From the NCBI RefSeq assembly GCF_017357225.1, contig NZ_CP071604.1, positions 995,001 to 1,059,000 on the forward strand: DNA of 64,000 nt, read 5' to 3'. The stretch comes from Rhizobium binae (GTDB lineage Bacteria; Pseudomonadota; Alphaproteobacteria; Rhizobiales; Rhizobiaceae). A program made the translations under genes and the position numbers. Numbering within the stretch: position 1 is the stretch's first letter; every line of letters starts with the position of its first letter. The notes under the pieces were generated by a model, which was not told where the DNA came from, made no database searches, and was given only the letters and a program-made list of their open reading frames with translations. Below are positions 27,082 through 35,251 of the stretch, one piece after another.

Positions 27082-27483
27082 ATGAGTCAGTTGAAACGCC
27101 CGGGTGTGACGGAAATACGCGTGCCGTTTCGGGATGTCGATATGACCGGCCGGATGTTTCTGGCCTCCTATATTTCCTATGCCGAGTCCGTTGTTGCGAG
27201 TTTCTGGTTGGCGCGGCCCGAGATCGAGGACGAACCGATCTATAGCGCCAGCAAGGTTACCTGCTTTCTCCACCGCCCGCTGCATTACGACGAGCCGGCG
27301 ATTTTCACCGCTGCCGTCGACAAGATCGGCGTGCGCTCCATCGGCTTTCTCGTTTCGATCGACACCGGCGAGGAGCGCGCCGCCGAGGTGGAGATCATCT
27401 GGCAGGCCAGCAACCGCGAAGATCAGCAGCCGGCCTCGCTGCCGGAGGAAACACGCGACTGGCTCTATCGGTTCTTGGATTAG
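27082..27483 (+). CDS. 4HBT-type acyl-CoA thioesterase
   Basis: A 133-residue hotdog-fold protein. The beginning EIRVPFRDVDMTGRMFLASYISYAES matches the 4HBT/YbgC layout, in which the Asp of the RDVDMTGRMF segment is the catalytic acid (classical YbgC reads DTDxxGxVYH). Strands FLHRPLHYDEPAIFTAAVDKIG and AAEVEIIWQA follow. It likely hydrolyses a short or aromatic acyl-CoA; the substrate is not predictable. ATG 27082 is used rather than the TTG at 27076; neither has a strong ribosome site. It is a single-gene unit between the divergent deacetylase gene and a LuxR regulator. Confidence 0.75.
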   Translation: MSQLKRPGVTEIRVPFRDVDMTGRMFLASYISYAESVVASFWLARPEIEDEPIYSASKVTCFLHRPLHYDEPAIFTAAVDKIGVRSIGFLVSIDTGEERAAEVEIIWQASNREDQQPASLPEETRDWLYRFLD

Positions 27484-27719
27484 CATGTTGCCCGGGCAGC
27501 GGACGCTTAAGACACGAGATCCAAGTTCCAAGCTTTCCGGGTCGAAGGCGTCAGCCGCAAGATCTAGCGCCGGTGAAGCTGTGCCATGCTATGGTTATAG
27601 TATTGATCGCTTCACGAAGGTGAGAAGCTGTCGCTAACGTTCGAATTCCGTTGCATTTGGAAAGCCGACACTATTCAATATTCGAAGATACTTTCATTCT
27701 GCGATGTTGAAAATCGATC

Positions 27720-28823
27720 ATGATTCAATCGACCGACGTCTCGTCTCTTCTGACGGATATGATCTATGGAAGTCTCTTCGGAGAGTGCAGCTGGCAGGAT
27801 TTCCTGGATCGCCTGGCGCAGACGTCGCCGGGCGGCAAGGCGGCGCTTCACTATCATGATTTGACTGCGTCCGTCGCCCATGTTCCCTTCATGTCGGGAT
27901 TTTCCCAGACCGAGGTCGATCAGTTCATGAGCCACTTCGCCTCGGTCAATCCCTGGATTCCGAGACTGGATCGCGTGCCCGTCGGCCAGGGCCTGTGCGG
28001 CGACGAGATCGTTCCGCGCGAGGAGTTGATCAAATCGGAGTTCTATAATGACTGGCTGAAGCGCCAGACCGGATGCGAGACGAGTGTCGGCGTCTCGATC
28101 ATTCGCGAGGAAAACCGCACCTTCATCCTGTCGGCCTGCACGACGTCGGCAGACCCGGATCTCAACTGGGAGGCGGCCAAACTTTACACGCAGCTCGCGC
28201 CGCATCTGAAGAGAGCCTTCGACTTCATCCGCAAGCGCGATCTGTTTGCTCCGCACGAACAGGCGACACAGACCCTGTTCGACAGCATCGGCGCCGGATT
28301 GATTTATGTGACGGAGCAGCGGAAGGCCCGTCGCTGGAATAAGAGCGCAGAGGCACTGTTGGCCGCCGGCACGCCTTTGCAGATCGCCGCCGACGGCACA
28401 CTCGCACTTCAATGCGAGAAGTCGGCGGCGGTTCTCGAATTCCTGACCTCCAGAAACGGGGTGCAGACCAAACCGCACACGGCGATCGTCAAGGGCGGCA
28501 ACCAGGATAACTATCGCATCACCCTCGTCCGGCTGCATTCCGATACATTCACGCAGTTCCTCGAGGGGCCGACCGTGGCGGTGATCGTCGAGCCGATCGT
28601 TGCTATGCCCCTCAATGAACGGCGCGATTTGCTGATGCAGCTCTACAAGCTGACGGCAACGGAAATCAGGATCGCCTCGAGCATCGCATCGGGTCATTCG
28701 CCGCGGGAAGTGGCGATGGCCGACGACATTAGCTACGAGACCGTCAGAACCCATCTCAGAAACATCTACGGAAAGCTCGGGGTCAATTCCCGAGCCGGCC
28801 TGGTGTCGCTGCTGATGCGGTGA
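27720..28823 (+). CDS. LuxR-family transcriptional regulator
   Basis: A 367-residue regulator with a C-terminal LuxR/GerE helix-turn-helix (about residues 300-365: LTATEIRIASSIASGHSPREVAMADDISYETVRTHLRNIYGKLGV). The N-terminal 300 residues contain no autoinducer-binding or receiver signature. They look like the PAS-like/GAF-like sensor portions common in rhizobial solitary LuxR proteins (WNKSAEALLAAGTPLQI resembles a PAS core). The signal and targets are unknown. No luxI homologue is nearby. The 236-base upstream region contains no recognised operator; mosaic repeats follow the gene. Confidence 0.85.
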   Translation: MIQSTDVSSLLTDMIYGSLFGECSWQDFLDRLAQTSPGGKAALHYHDLTASVAHVPFMSGFSQTEVDQFMSHFASVNPWIPRLDRVPVGQGLCGDEIVPREELIKSEFYNDWLKRQTGCETSVGVSIIREENRTFILSACTTSADPDLNWEAAKLYTQLAPHLKRAFDFIRKRDLFAPHEQATQTLFDSIGAGLIYVTEQRKARRWNKSAEALLAAGTPLQIAADGTLALQCEKSAAVLEFLTSRNGVQTKPHTAIVKGGNQDNYRITLVRLHSDTFTQFLEGPTVAVIVEPIVAMPLNERRDLLMQLYKLTATEIRIASSIASGHSPREVAMADDISYETVRTHLRNIYGKLGVNSRAGLVSLLMR

Positions 28824-28871
28824 ACGGGGTCAGGCGCGGGATCGTCGAACAGTTGGCGCAGCTCGATGCTT

Positions 28872-29093
28872 GGAACAGGATGATTTTAAGCCCGGTCGAC
28901 CAAAATCTGAATCCCTGTTCTAAATTAGAGAGTTAGAGCATGATGTCGTCCGAAAACCGCTCACACGTCGGCATCATGCTCAAAGCGTGTCGCGATCTTT
29001 CAGATTCGTTTGTCAAGCTTTAGGTCTTTGTTTTTACGCATGTCTTTAGCGCAAAACCGCCGCACACTTTTGCGAGACATGCTCTAATCACGG
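28872..29093. repeat. Mosaic intergenic element, modules M1-M2-M3 in tandem
   Basis: M1 (28872-28921) is bounded by GGAACAGGAT and ATCCCTGTTCT; M2 (28937-28980) is the dyad AGCATGATG ... CATCATGCT with CGTCCGAAAACCGCTCACAC inside; M3 (28985-29093) starts CGTGTCGCGATCTTTCAGATT and ends TTTGCGAGACATGCTC. Each module has a copy in 12097-12570, in a different order. Together they fill most of 28824-29156 between the LuxR gene and the convergent histidine kinase gene. Confidence 0.8.
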
Positions 29094-29156
29094 GAGCGGC
29101 TCACCGAGAAGGATGATCTCCCCGCCCGCACCAATGCGCTCCTCAGAAGCGCACTG

Positions 29157-30476
29157 TCATCGGAAGTCCAGTTCAAAGACGTGCCCGGACTTCAACCTTG
29201 CTTGCGAGAACGACGCCTGATGTATTTCCACGATCCGTTCGACGATCTTCAATCCGATGCCGAGACTGTCAGTGGGAGCCGCGAAAGTTTTCGGATGAAG
29301 CAACGGTGTTTGCGGCGACCGGTCCTCGACCGTGATGATGCCGCTGCCCGCACGAACGATGACGAGGCTATGATCCGCCGTGTGCTTGACGGCGTTCTCG
29401 ATCAGATTGCGAAGTGCGTCCCGTAAAAGGGAGGGAGCCCCCCTCACCGTGAAGCTTTCGACCTGGCTGAAGAACTCCAGCGTGTGATTGTTTTCGTAAA
29501 CCCAAGGGGCGAGTTGCGATACCACCGATGCCGATAGCTCCACGAGGTCCACGTCCTCGAACATGCCGTGGTCGACGCTGTCGAGCCGAGCCAGAGCAGT
29601 AAGTTGCGCAACGAAGTTTACGAGGTCATCCAGGTCCTCTTCCGCCTTCCTGGCGCGCGGATGATCGATATGGCCGAGTTCAAGCTTCAATGCTGCAAGC
29701 GGTGTCCGGATTTCGTGGGCGATCCCGGTTGTCAGGACCCTCTGCGACCTCATCAATTCGCCGACCCGCGCGAAGGCGCGATTGACGGCGGCTGCGAGAT
29801 GAGCGACTTCGCGTGGCATTTGATCGAAGTCCAAGTGCGAACGGGAATCCATGGGGTCAATCTGCTCGGCCGCATCTGCGGCGGCTCGGACTGGCCGCAA
29901 GGCCTGGCGGACAGACAGCAAGGTCCCGCCGAGCACGAGAACCAGAAGAATGCTCATCGGCACGATCAGATGTTCAATGACCTCGTTCCAGAGAACGTCT
30001 GACATCACGTCAGAGGGATCACCGATCGTCGCGATATCGACGAGGAAATGCTGGCCGTCAATGGCAAATGCCCGTCCGCCGACCAGCGACAGCGGCTTTC
30101 CCGGTTTCAAGCTCCGCAGCCAGAAATCCGGCGGGTTCACGTCGGCGGGAAGGAAGCGATCCTCACAGGCGGCATCGCAGGATTGGAACACCAGCGCACC
30201 ATTTGCTGCACGAATTCGGGCAACATAACCTGTATCGCCTCTTTGGTAGCGCTGCTGCACATTGTCCGGAAGGCGGTAGCGAATGCTGCCGTCTTGCACC
30301 GTGATCCCGGCCACCAGACGCTCTGTTTCCTGCTCGACGAACAATCGGGATAGCTCGCCAACATTCCAGTAGTAGTCCGAGAAGACGATGGCGAGTTGCA
30401 GCAGCATTGCCAAGATCGCGAAGAAGGCGATCCGTCGCGCGAGAATGGCTCCGAGTGTGGGGCGCGACCGGGTCAA
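29157..30476 (-). CDS. Sensor histidine kinase (two-component, OmpR-partner type)
   Basis: A 439-residue membrane kinase. TM1 is about residues 15-35, a periplasmic domain about 36-168, TM2 about 170-190, then HAMP, the HisKA domain with phospho-acceptor H254 in TTGIAHEIRTPL, and HATPase_c with N-box NLIENAVKHT and a G-box near LGIGLKIVERIVEIHQ. The periplasmic domain contains C100-x3-C104 (QSCDAACED), which could form a disulfide. It overlaps the response regulator gene by four bases and is the last gene of a four-gene operon with the cytochrome b561 and PepSY genes, so envelope redox or metal stress is a plausible signal (inference). Confidence 0.93.
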   Translation of the reverse strand: MTRSRPTLGAILARRIAFFAILAMLLQLAIVFSDYYWNVGELSRLFVEQETERLVAGITVQDGSIRYRLPDNVQQRYQRGDTGYVARIRAANGALVFQSCDAACEDRFLPADVNPPDFWLRSLKPGKPLSLVGGRAFAIDGQHFLVDIATIGDPSDVMSDVLWNEVIEHLIVPMSILLVLVLGGTLLSVRQALRPVRAAADAAEQIDPMDSRSHLDFDQMPREVAHLAAAVNRAFARVGELMRSQRVLTTGIAHEIRTPLAALKLELGHIDHPRARKAEEDLDDLVNFVAQLTALARLDSVDHGMFEDVDLVELSASVVSQLAPWVYENNHTLEFFSQVESFTVRGAPSLLRDALRNLIENAVKHTADHSLVIVRAGSGIITVEDRSPQTPLLHPKTFAAPTDSLGIGLKIVERIVEIHQASFSQARLKSGHVFELDFR

Positions 30477-31150
30477 TCATGCACCTCGCGCATCATGTAG
30501 CCCACACCTCTGATCGTCTCGATCGACAAGCGCGTGTCGTGGCCCTCCAGCTTCTTGCGAAGACGGGATACTGCCAGCTCGACGGCATTGCTGCTTCTTT
30601 CGTCGCCAAATTCCGAGAACGCATGCTCGATCTTTGTTTTGGCAACAACTTTTCCACCGTTGCGCATCAGCAGCTCGAGCAATCCCTTTTCAGAGGGTGC
30701 AAGAGCGACGTCATGATCCGCGCAGGTCACCTGCCGCGACGCGACATCGAGTTTCAGTGCGCCGAATTCGAGGATCGGCATGGATGTAACGGGCGACCGG
30801 CGGATCAGTGCGCGTATGCGGGCCGTGAGCTCGCCATTGTGGAACGGCTTGGCCAGGTAATCGTCTGCGCCCGCATCAAGCCCGGCTATTCGCTCGTCGA
30901 TCGCGCCTCTTGCAGTCAAGACAAGCACTGGCGTCTGAGCGCCAGCATCCCTGAGCGACTTCAGGAAGTCGATTCCATCCTCGTCAGGGAGGCCGAGATC
31001 GAGCAGCAGCAGGTCGTAACTACCCTCGCGAAGGGCGACCCGCCCTTCCTGCGCCGTCTCGAACGCGTCAATCCGCCAGCCCTCGTCCCGGATTGCCTCG
31101 CAAAGAAGCTCACGAAGGCGGGCGCTGTCCTCGATGAGCAGAATTCTCAT
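30473..31150 (-). CDS. OmpR-family response regulator
   Basis: A 225-residue regulator. The receiver domain has acidic residues near E7/D8, phospho-acceptor D51 in LLLLDLGLPDEDG, T79 and K101 (ADDYLAKPF). A C-terminal winged helix follows (about 128-222; LAPSEKGLLELLMRNGGKVV, SNAVELAVSRLRKKLEG, IRGVGYMM). It is the partner of the kinase at 29157-30476. Both junctions overlap by four bases (cytochrome b561 to regulator, regulator to kinase), implying stoichiometric, coupled translation. It most likely controls its own operon. Confidence 0.95.
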   Translation of the reverse strand: MRILLIEDSARLRELLCEAIRDEGWRIDAFETAQEGRVALREGSYDLLLLDLGLPDEDGIDFLKSLRDAGAQTPVLVLTARGAIDERIAGLDAGADDYLAKPFHNGELTARIRALIRRSPVTSMPILEFGALKLDVASRQVTCADHDVALAPSEKGLLELLMRNGGKVVAKTKIEHAFSEFGDERSSNAVELAVSRLRKKLEGHDTRLSIETIRGVGYMMREVHD

Positions 31151-31713
31151 GCGTTCTTTCGACCTGTAACCATGGCCCAGATGAGATTTTCTCGATGCCT
31201 CCAGCTTTCCAGGACGGCCGCGCCGGCATGGATGAAGACAAGAACCATAATGCTGTTGGCGATCGTCCCGTGCAATTGCTCAAGCCACTTTTCGCCCCAG
31301 AAAGCGTCCCACGTCGTCATCCAGCCAGTTAAGGCAGTTGCCGCAAGAAGAGCGACAAGCAAGAGCATCATCACCGATGCCAGCGGATTATGGCCGAGAT
31401 ATCGGTTCTCCTTCCTGTCGATAATGCTGGTGATATGGTCTCTTACTCTTCGCGGCGTCGGCCAGAAGTCGGTGAAGCGCGCGTGCTTGGTGCCGATGAA
31501 ACCCCAGACGAGGCGAATTGCGATGGCCACCCCGACGACGTAGCCCGTCATGCGATGCCAGTATTTGCCTTCCTCGAGAATGAAGAGATTGAGCGTGCAC
31601 GCCGTGACGATGGTCCAGTGGAATATCCGGACGATCGGGTCCCAGACCTTGACGCTCTTCGGTGTGGTGTCGGAGGGCAATATGCCCTCCTGCCTCGATG
31701 AAATAGCCGTCAT
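31147..31713 (-). CDS. Cytochrome b561-family membrane protein
   Basis: A 188-residue integral membrane protein with four predicted helices and four conserved histidines: H32 (RIFHWT), H53 (YWHRMTGY), H148 (EQLHGT) and H162 (VFIHAG). These are the expected axial ligands for two b hemes in the bacterial b561 / Ni-Fe hydrogenase b-subunit-like family. It probably moves electrons between the quinone pool and a periplasmic partner. It lies three bases after the PepSY gene and overlaps the response regulator gene by four, so it is in the middle of the operon and may be both output and signal source. Confidence 0.92.
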   Translation of the reverse strand: MTAISSRQEGILPSDTTPKSVKVWDPIVRIFHWTIVTACTLNLFILEEGKYWHRMTGYVVGVAIAIRLVWGFIGTKHARFTDFWPTPRRVRDHITSIIDRKENRYLGHNPLASVMMLLLVALLAATALTGWMTTWDAFWGEKWLEQLHGTIANSIMVLVFIHAGAAVLESWRHRENLIWAMVTGRKNA

Positions 31714-31716
31714 CGC

Positions 31717-31986
31717 TCAGTCGCCCTTCTGGACGATGTCACCGGATACCGGATTGAAATAGACCTCGGCCCGCTTGCCCTCCTTGTCCTTGCCGTAGAT
31801 TTCATAGCAGTTGCCTGTGATCTCGAAGGTCTTGACCTTGTAGCCAAGCGCATCGATCTTCGCCTTCATGGCCGCTTCAGGCATCCATTTGGACTTCGGC
31901 TCCTTGGTGCAGCTCGGGCTCGCCAACGCCAGTGCCGGGGCGAGGGCGACAATTGCGACTGCGATAATTGTTTTCAACATGATCAT
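31717..31986 (-). CDS. Small periplasmic PepSY-domain protein
   Basis: An 89-residue exported protein. The signal peptide ends near ALA-SPS (residues 20-24). The mature part is a PepSY_2-like domain (WMPEAAMKAKIDALGYKVKTFEITGNCYEIYGKDKEGKRAEVYFNP) with two cysteines, C26 and C60. Small PepSY proteins often inhibit or modulate an adjacent sensor kinase; FeuN of the rhizobial FeuPQ system is, as I recall, such a case. Here it is first in the operon PepSY - cytochrome b561 - response regulator - kinase. ATG 31986 has AAGGA close upstream; ATG 31980 is an alternative. Confidence 0.88.
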   Translation of the reverse strand: MIMLKTIIAVAIVALAPALALASPSCTKEPKSKWMPEAAMKAKIDALGYKVKTFEITGNCYEIYGKDKEGKRAEVYFNPVSGDIVQKGD

Positions 31987-32117
31987 TCGGTCCTTTGATT
32001 ACACCCAGGCTGGGCGACGAACCGATCAATAGGATTCTCTCGCTGTCGGTTTGCTGTCCAAGGAAGCGAAACGTGCTCTGCCGCTTTTTTTGCGGATAGA
32101 CTCGAAATCCGCATCGA

Positions 32118-32744
32118 CTAACAAACGTTCCGGCTTCGCGCTTTGTCGCTCAGGAGAGGCTCACTGAGTACATTGATCTCGACGCTTGGATAAACGCGCT
32201 CTTCCAGCAATTGAAGTGATCTGACCCTTACCGCCGTGGGCAAAGAGCCTGCGTCGGAGGGGATCTCGGGCAGCCGCCCTTCGGCACTGAACCTGAACAG
32301 CGTGATGTGCGCTATTTGCGGCGGGGTGGGGCGCCATCCCTCGAAGTCGATCGCCTGGGAAATCGCAGAACGGAGCCTCCGCAATTCCGGTGGTTCTTCT
32401 GCTTTTACGAAAACAGCGGCCGCCGAAACAGCCAGTTCATGGAAATCGAGGTCAAAGACTGGCGTCTCTTCGGCCAGCCTGTCTGCGACCGCTTTCCATC
32501 TTTCTCCGTTCAGTCTCCATAGCTCCTCATTCGGGATGCTGAATTTGGCCGCTGCGTCCACCAGAGTGACGACCGTCATGTGCAGGCTCGCGGCCGGCAG
32601 GCGCAAAAGCGGTGCAACGCTGTGTCGCTCGATAGCATCTTGCAAGTCGCTGAGTTTTGACAATGCCGCGCCATCTGGACAAAACTGCAGGTGGAACGCG
32701 CAGCACCGTTTGAACCAGAGTGCATCGATCTTCGTCCGGATCAC
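32118..32744 (-). CDS. 2H phosphoesterase-like protein
   Basis: A 208-residue protein with the two H-x-T motifs of the 2H superfamily, SLHMTVV and IAHITLFRF, about 95 residues apart. This superfamily includes 2'-5' RNA ligases, LigT-type cyclic phosphodiesterases and DUF1868 proteins. The likely reaction is hydrolysis of a 2',3'-cyclic or similar phosphodiester; the substrate is not known. The start is GTG 32744, preceded by GGGAGG at good spacing. It lies 128 bases downstream of the ectoine synthase gene on the same strand and may share its promoter. No tRNA or RNA-repair gene is adjacent. Confidence 0.72.
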   Translation of the reverse strand: MIRTKIDALWFKRCCAFHLQFCPDGAALSKLSDLQDAIERHSVAPLLRLPAASLHMTVVTLVDAAAKFSIPNEELWRLNGERWKAVADRLAEETPVFDLDFHELAVSAAAVFVKAEEPPELRRLRSAISQAIDFEGWRPTPPQIAHITLFRFSAEGRLPEIPSDAGSLPTAVRVRSLQLLEERVYPSVEINVLSEPLLSDKARSRNVC

Positions 32745-32872
32745 AGCAGCAGGCCTCCCACTCGATCAGGGCGCACCGCAGCGCAGGCGGTCGCTGATGA
32801 AAGCCATGACCAAGCACGACCGCAAAAGCAAGGAGATCGAGCCAAAGAGGCTCTCGATGGGCTCGAGTTCGC

Positions 32873-33259
32873 TCAATATTCCGAACCGCTTCCATTGTTC
32901 AGATCGTGACGTTCCGTCCCCTTTAGCGGCGGATTGAAGATGCTGACGAGGATCATGTCCTCGTCCTTGCCGCCCCGCAAATAGTGGCGGTCGTGTTGGT
33001 CGAGAACGTAGATGTCGCCGACGCGGATGGGGAACACATTGCCGTCCATATCCTCGACTTCGCCTTCTCCCTGAATGCAGTAGCAGGCCTCCAGATGGTT
33101 GCGGTATTGCAGCAGGGCTTGCGTGTTGGCGCGCACGACAGTGTGGCAGACCGTAAAGCCCATCCCGTCATCCCTCGTCAGCAGTCGATGGCTCGTGCCA
33201 TTGCCCCAATCGACGAAACGCTCGGTCTGCTCCACGTCCTTCAGGCTTCTCACAAACAT
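32873..33259 (-). CDS. ectC: Solitary ectoine synthase (EctC family)
   Basis: A 128-residue cupin almost matching classical EctC along its whole length: [58 protein letters not shown], and [12 protein letters not shown]. The iron ligands known for EctC (E57, Y84, H92 in the Paenibacillus lautus enzyme, as I recall) fall on identical residues with identical numbering here. EctC cyclises N-gamma-acetyl-diaminobutyrate to ectoine, but no ectA, ectB or ask_ect is present, so the enzyme may use an imported or unrelated precursor. ATG 33259 follows GAGGAGAAGAAC. A LysR gene is divergent, 190 bases away. Confidence 0.9.
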   Translation of the reverse strand: MFVRSLKDVEQTERFVDWGNGTSHRLLTRDDGMGFTVCHTVVRANTQALLQYRNHLEACYCIQGEGEVEDMDGNVFPIRVGDIYVLDQHDRHYLRGGKDEDMILVSIFNPPLKGTERHDLNNGSGSEY

Positions 33260-33331
33260 GTTCTTCTCCTCGCAACTGGCGGCGATGGTTCGATCTCCGT
33301 GATCCATTAGGCACTGAAATCTACGCTTGTT

Positions 33332-33349
33332 TCAAATGATCTAAATTGA
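33332..33349. promoter_or_regulatory. Dyad in the ectC-lysR divergent promoter region
   Basis: TCAAATGATCTAAATTGA has inverted ends (TCAA / TTGA) and lies in AT-rich DNA about 75 bases upstream of ectC and 100 bases upstream of the LysR gene, where a LysR-type autoregulatory site would be expected. The dyad is imperfect, so this is only a candidate. Confidence 0.25.
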
Positions 33350-33449
33350 GAAAATGGTTAGAATAATTTACATGTATCCTCGGGCTTCGATCAGCACACA
33401 CACCGATCAGGGGTAACGATCGCGGCTATTACGTGAGGAATGCGAACAT

Positions 33450-34337
33450 ATGCAGCTGCCGCCGCTGAATGCGCTGAAGGCCTTCGAAGCGACCGCCCGG
33501 CTGATGAGCCTCTCAAAGGCCGGCGACGAGTTGCATGTGACTCACGCCGCGATCAGTCACCAGATCAAACACCTGGAGAGGTGGCTAGGCCGCAAGCTGC
33601 TGCAGAAATCCGGGCGCGGCGTGGCGCTGACGCCGGCGGGCGCCGAATATTATCTGGCCGTCTCCGGCTCATTGGCAGCCATCGCCCACGCAACCGGCAA
33701 CATGCGCCGAGATCACAATATGCGCTCGATCGCCGTGGGTTGCATCCCGTCGATCGCATCGCGCTGGCTGGTTCCCGCGCTTCCGTCTTTCCGGGAGAGC
33801 GATCCCGATCTCGATGTCAGGATCGTCTATGCAAGGGCCGAGGAGCGCTTCGATGACGAAAGCCTGGATGTTCTCATCACCATGGGGGAGGATTTGTTGG
33901 CGGGGCGTGAGAGCAGGCTGCTCTTCTCCCGCCGCAACCAGCCGGTGGCGAGCGTCCATTATCTGGCAAAACGGAATTGGACCGTCGATAAGGTTCCGCT
34001 CGCTGCGGCCGACCTGCTGCATGACGAATCCGTTGACGGCTGGAAAGAATGGTTCCGCAAGGCTGAAATAAAGGCACCCGAGCCGATCCGAGGCCCGATC
34101 TTTCAGGACTTCAACATTCTTGCCACGGCGGTGATCGCCGGACATGGGGTTGCTCTATGCCCTGTCGAGGTATTTCGGCGAGAGATCGAACGCGGCGACC
34201 TCGTCGTGCTGTCGGACATTTCGACGGCCGAAACCCAGGGATATTACCTGATCATCAGCGCCTGGGCCAAGAAGCCGGTGCAGCGTTTTGCGGAATGGTT
34301 CATGAAGGAATGCAACTCCAGCAGCCCTCCGAGATAA
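33450..34337 (+). CDS. LysR-family transcriptional regulator (GcvA-like)
   Basis: A 295-residue LysR regulator. The N-terminal winged helix (LPPLNALKAFEATARLMSLS, ELHVTHAAISHQIKHLERWLG) has the PPLNALRAFEAAAR-type start of GcvA-like members; the substrate-binding domain covers about 90-290. It is divergent from the solitary ectC, the usual arrangement for a LysR protein that controls its neighbour, so an ectoine-related or amino-acid-derived inducer is likely (inference). ATG 33450 lacks a strong ribosome site. A terminator-like hairpin lies at 34489. Confidence 0.92.
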   Translation: MQLPPLNALKAFEATARLMSLSKAGDELHVTHAAISHQIKHLERWLGRKLLQKSGRGVALTPAGAEYYLAVSGSLAAIAHATGNMRRDHNMRSIAVGCIPSIASRWLVPALPSFRESDPDLDVRIVYARAEERFDDESLDVLITMGEDLLAGRESRLLFSRRNQPVASVHYLAKRNWTVDKVPLAAADLLHDESVDGWKEWFRKAEIKAPEPIRGPIFQDFNILATAVIAGHGVALCPVEVFRREIERGDLVVLSDISTAETQGYYLIISAWAKKPVQRFAEWFMKECNSSSPPR

Positions 34338-34488
34338 GCGAATGACCAGGTGCCAACCGCTTGCGACAAACATGAATTGTCATGAATGGCGGAGGAGGCT
34401 GGTTCGATGCCTCGGACGACGGCGGCTGTGACGGCGGTGGCGACGGAGGAGGAGACTGGTTCAAACTTAAATCGATAGAATGCCCGAT

Positions 34489-34508
34489 CGCCTCAAGGCG
34501 GTTTTTTG
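34489..34508 (+). terminator. Terminator-like hairpin downstream of LysR gene
   Basis: CGCC-TCAA-GGCG, extendable by G-T and A-T pairs, followed by GTTTTTTG. It lies about 150 bases after the LysR stop. The gap 34338-34663 also contains a short Gly/Asp-rich open frame from 34382 that I do not accept as a gene, and a hairpin for bioY at 34614. Confidence 0.5.
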
Positions 34509-34613
34509 TTGCCTGTATTCCAGGCTCTACCTTGCTTGCAGCAAGCTTCCCTCCTCAAGCGAGACGCAGGGCCTGCGGGCAGGCAAACGGTTGGCCTGCC
34601 GCAAACGCAAATA

Positions 34614-34635
34614 GCCGCCTTCGGAGGAAGACGGC
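34614..34635 (-). terminator. Hairpin downstream of bioY
   Basis: On the minus strand GCCGTCTTC-CTCC-GAAGGCGGC forms a nine-pair stem (one G-T), followed by TATTTG. It lies about 28 bases after the bioY stop. The T-rich tail is short, so termination is plausible rather than certain. Confidence 0.5.
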
Positions 34636-34663
34636 CACTGCATGTATTTGCGAACGAGGCGCC

Positions 34664-35227
34664 TTATGCGCGCGCCGGCAGCAGGGGATAGCCGGCCATG
34701 ACGGCGCGGCCGAGCAGGGCTGCGACGAAAGCCTTGACCACGTCGCCCGGAATGAAGGCCATCGAGCCGACGAAGGCTTTGGTGAAGCCAAGGCCCGCGA
34801 CGGTCGCCAGATAGGCAATGCCGAAGGCATAGAGCACGACCACCCCGCCGACCATGGCGGCGAGGAAGAAGCTCACGGTCTGCACCAGGCCGGATTGGCC
34901 CTGATTGACCAGGCGCTCGCTGAGATAGCCGGTGACGAAGGCGCCGAAGATCCAGCCGACGAGGAAGCCGGCCGTCGGCGAGGCGAAGATGGCAAGGCCG
35001 CCGCGGCCGCCGGAAAGCACCGGCAGGCCGATGGCGACGAGCAGCAGCACGATCAGCACGGCGACGGCGCCGCGGCGGGCGCCGAGCACGACGCCGGCCA
35101 TCATGACCCCGAGTGATTGGGCGGTGATCGGCACCGGAATGAAGCCGAGCGAGATCGGCGGCAGCAGGCCGAGCGCCACGATGATCGCGGCGAAGAGGGC
35201 GGTAAGGACGAGGTCGCGGGTGCTCAT
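34664..35227 (-). CDS. bioY: Biotin transporter substrate-binding subunit BioY
   Basis: A 187-residue membrane protein, the S component that binds biotin. It has six hydrophobic helices and the BioY signature region: LGLLPPISLGFIPVPITAQSLGVMMAGVVLG near the N-terminus and GGRGGLAIFASPTAGFLVGW in the middle. It is the last gene of bioM-bioN-bioY, 24 bases after bioN. In Rhizobium etli this operon provides high-affinity biotin uptake. I found no BioR box (TTATMKATAA type) in the upstream gaps by eye. Confidence 0.95.
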   Translation of the reverse strand: MSTRDLVLTALFAAIIVALGLLPPISLGFIPVPITAQSLGVMMAGVVLGARRGAVAVLIVLLLVAIGLPVLSGGRGGLAIFASPTAGFLVGWIFGAFVTGYLSERLVNQGQSGLVQTVSFFLAAMVGGVVVLYAFGIAYLATVAGLGFTKAFVGSMAFIPGDVVKAFVAALLGRAVMAGYPLLPARA

Positions 35228-35251
35228 CGTGAACTCCGTGGTTAAAATTGG

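Noticed and set aside
34382..34480. Gly/Asp-rich open frame (GGGGWFDASDDGGCDGGGDGGG) after the LysR gene
   Set aside because: It resembles small Gly-rich rhizobial proteins, but it has no ribosome site, no natural stop before running antisense through bioY, and a terminator-like hairpin lies inside the frame. It may be a gene remnant; not supported as a CDS.
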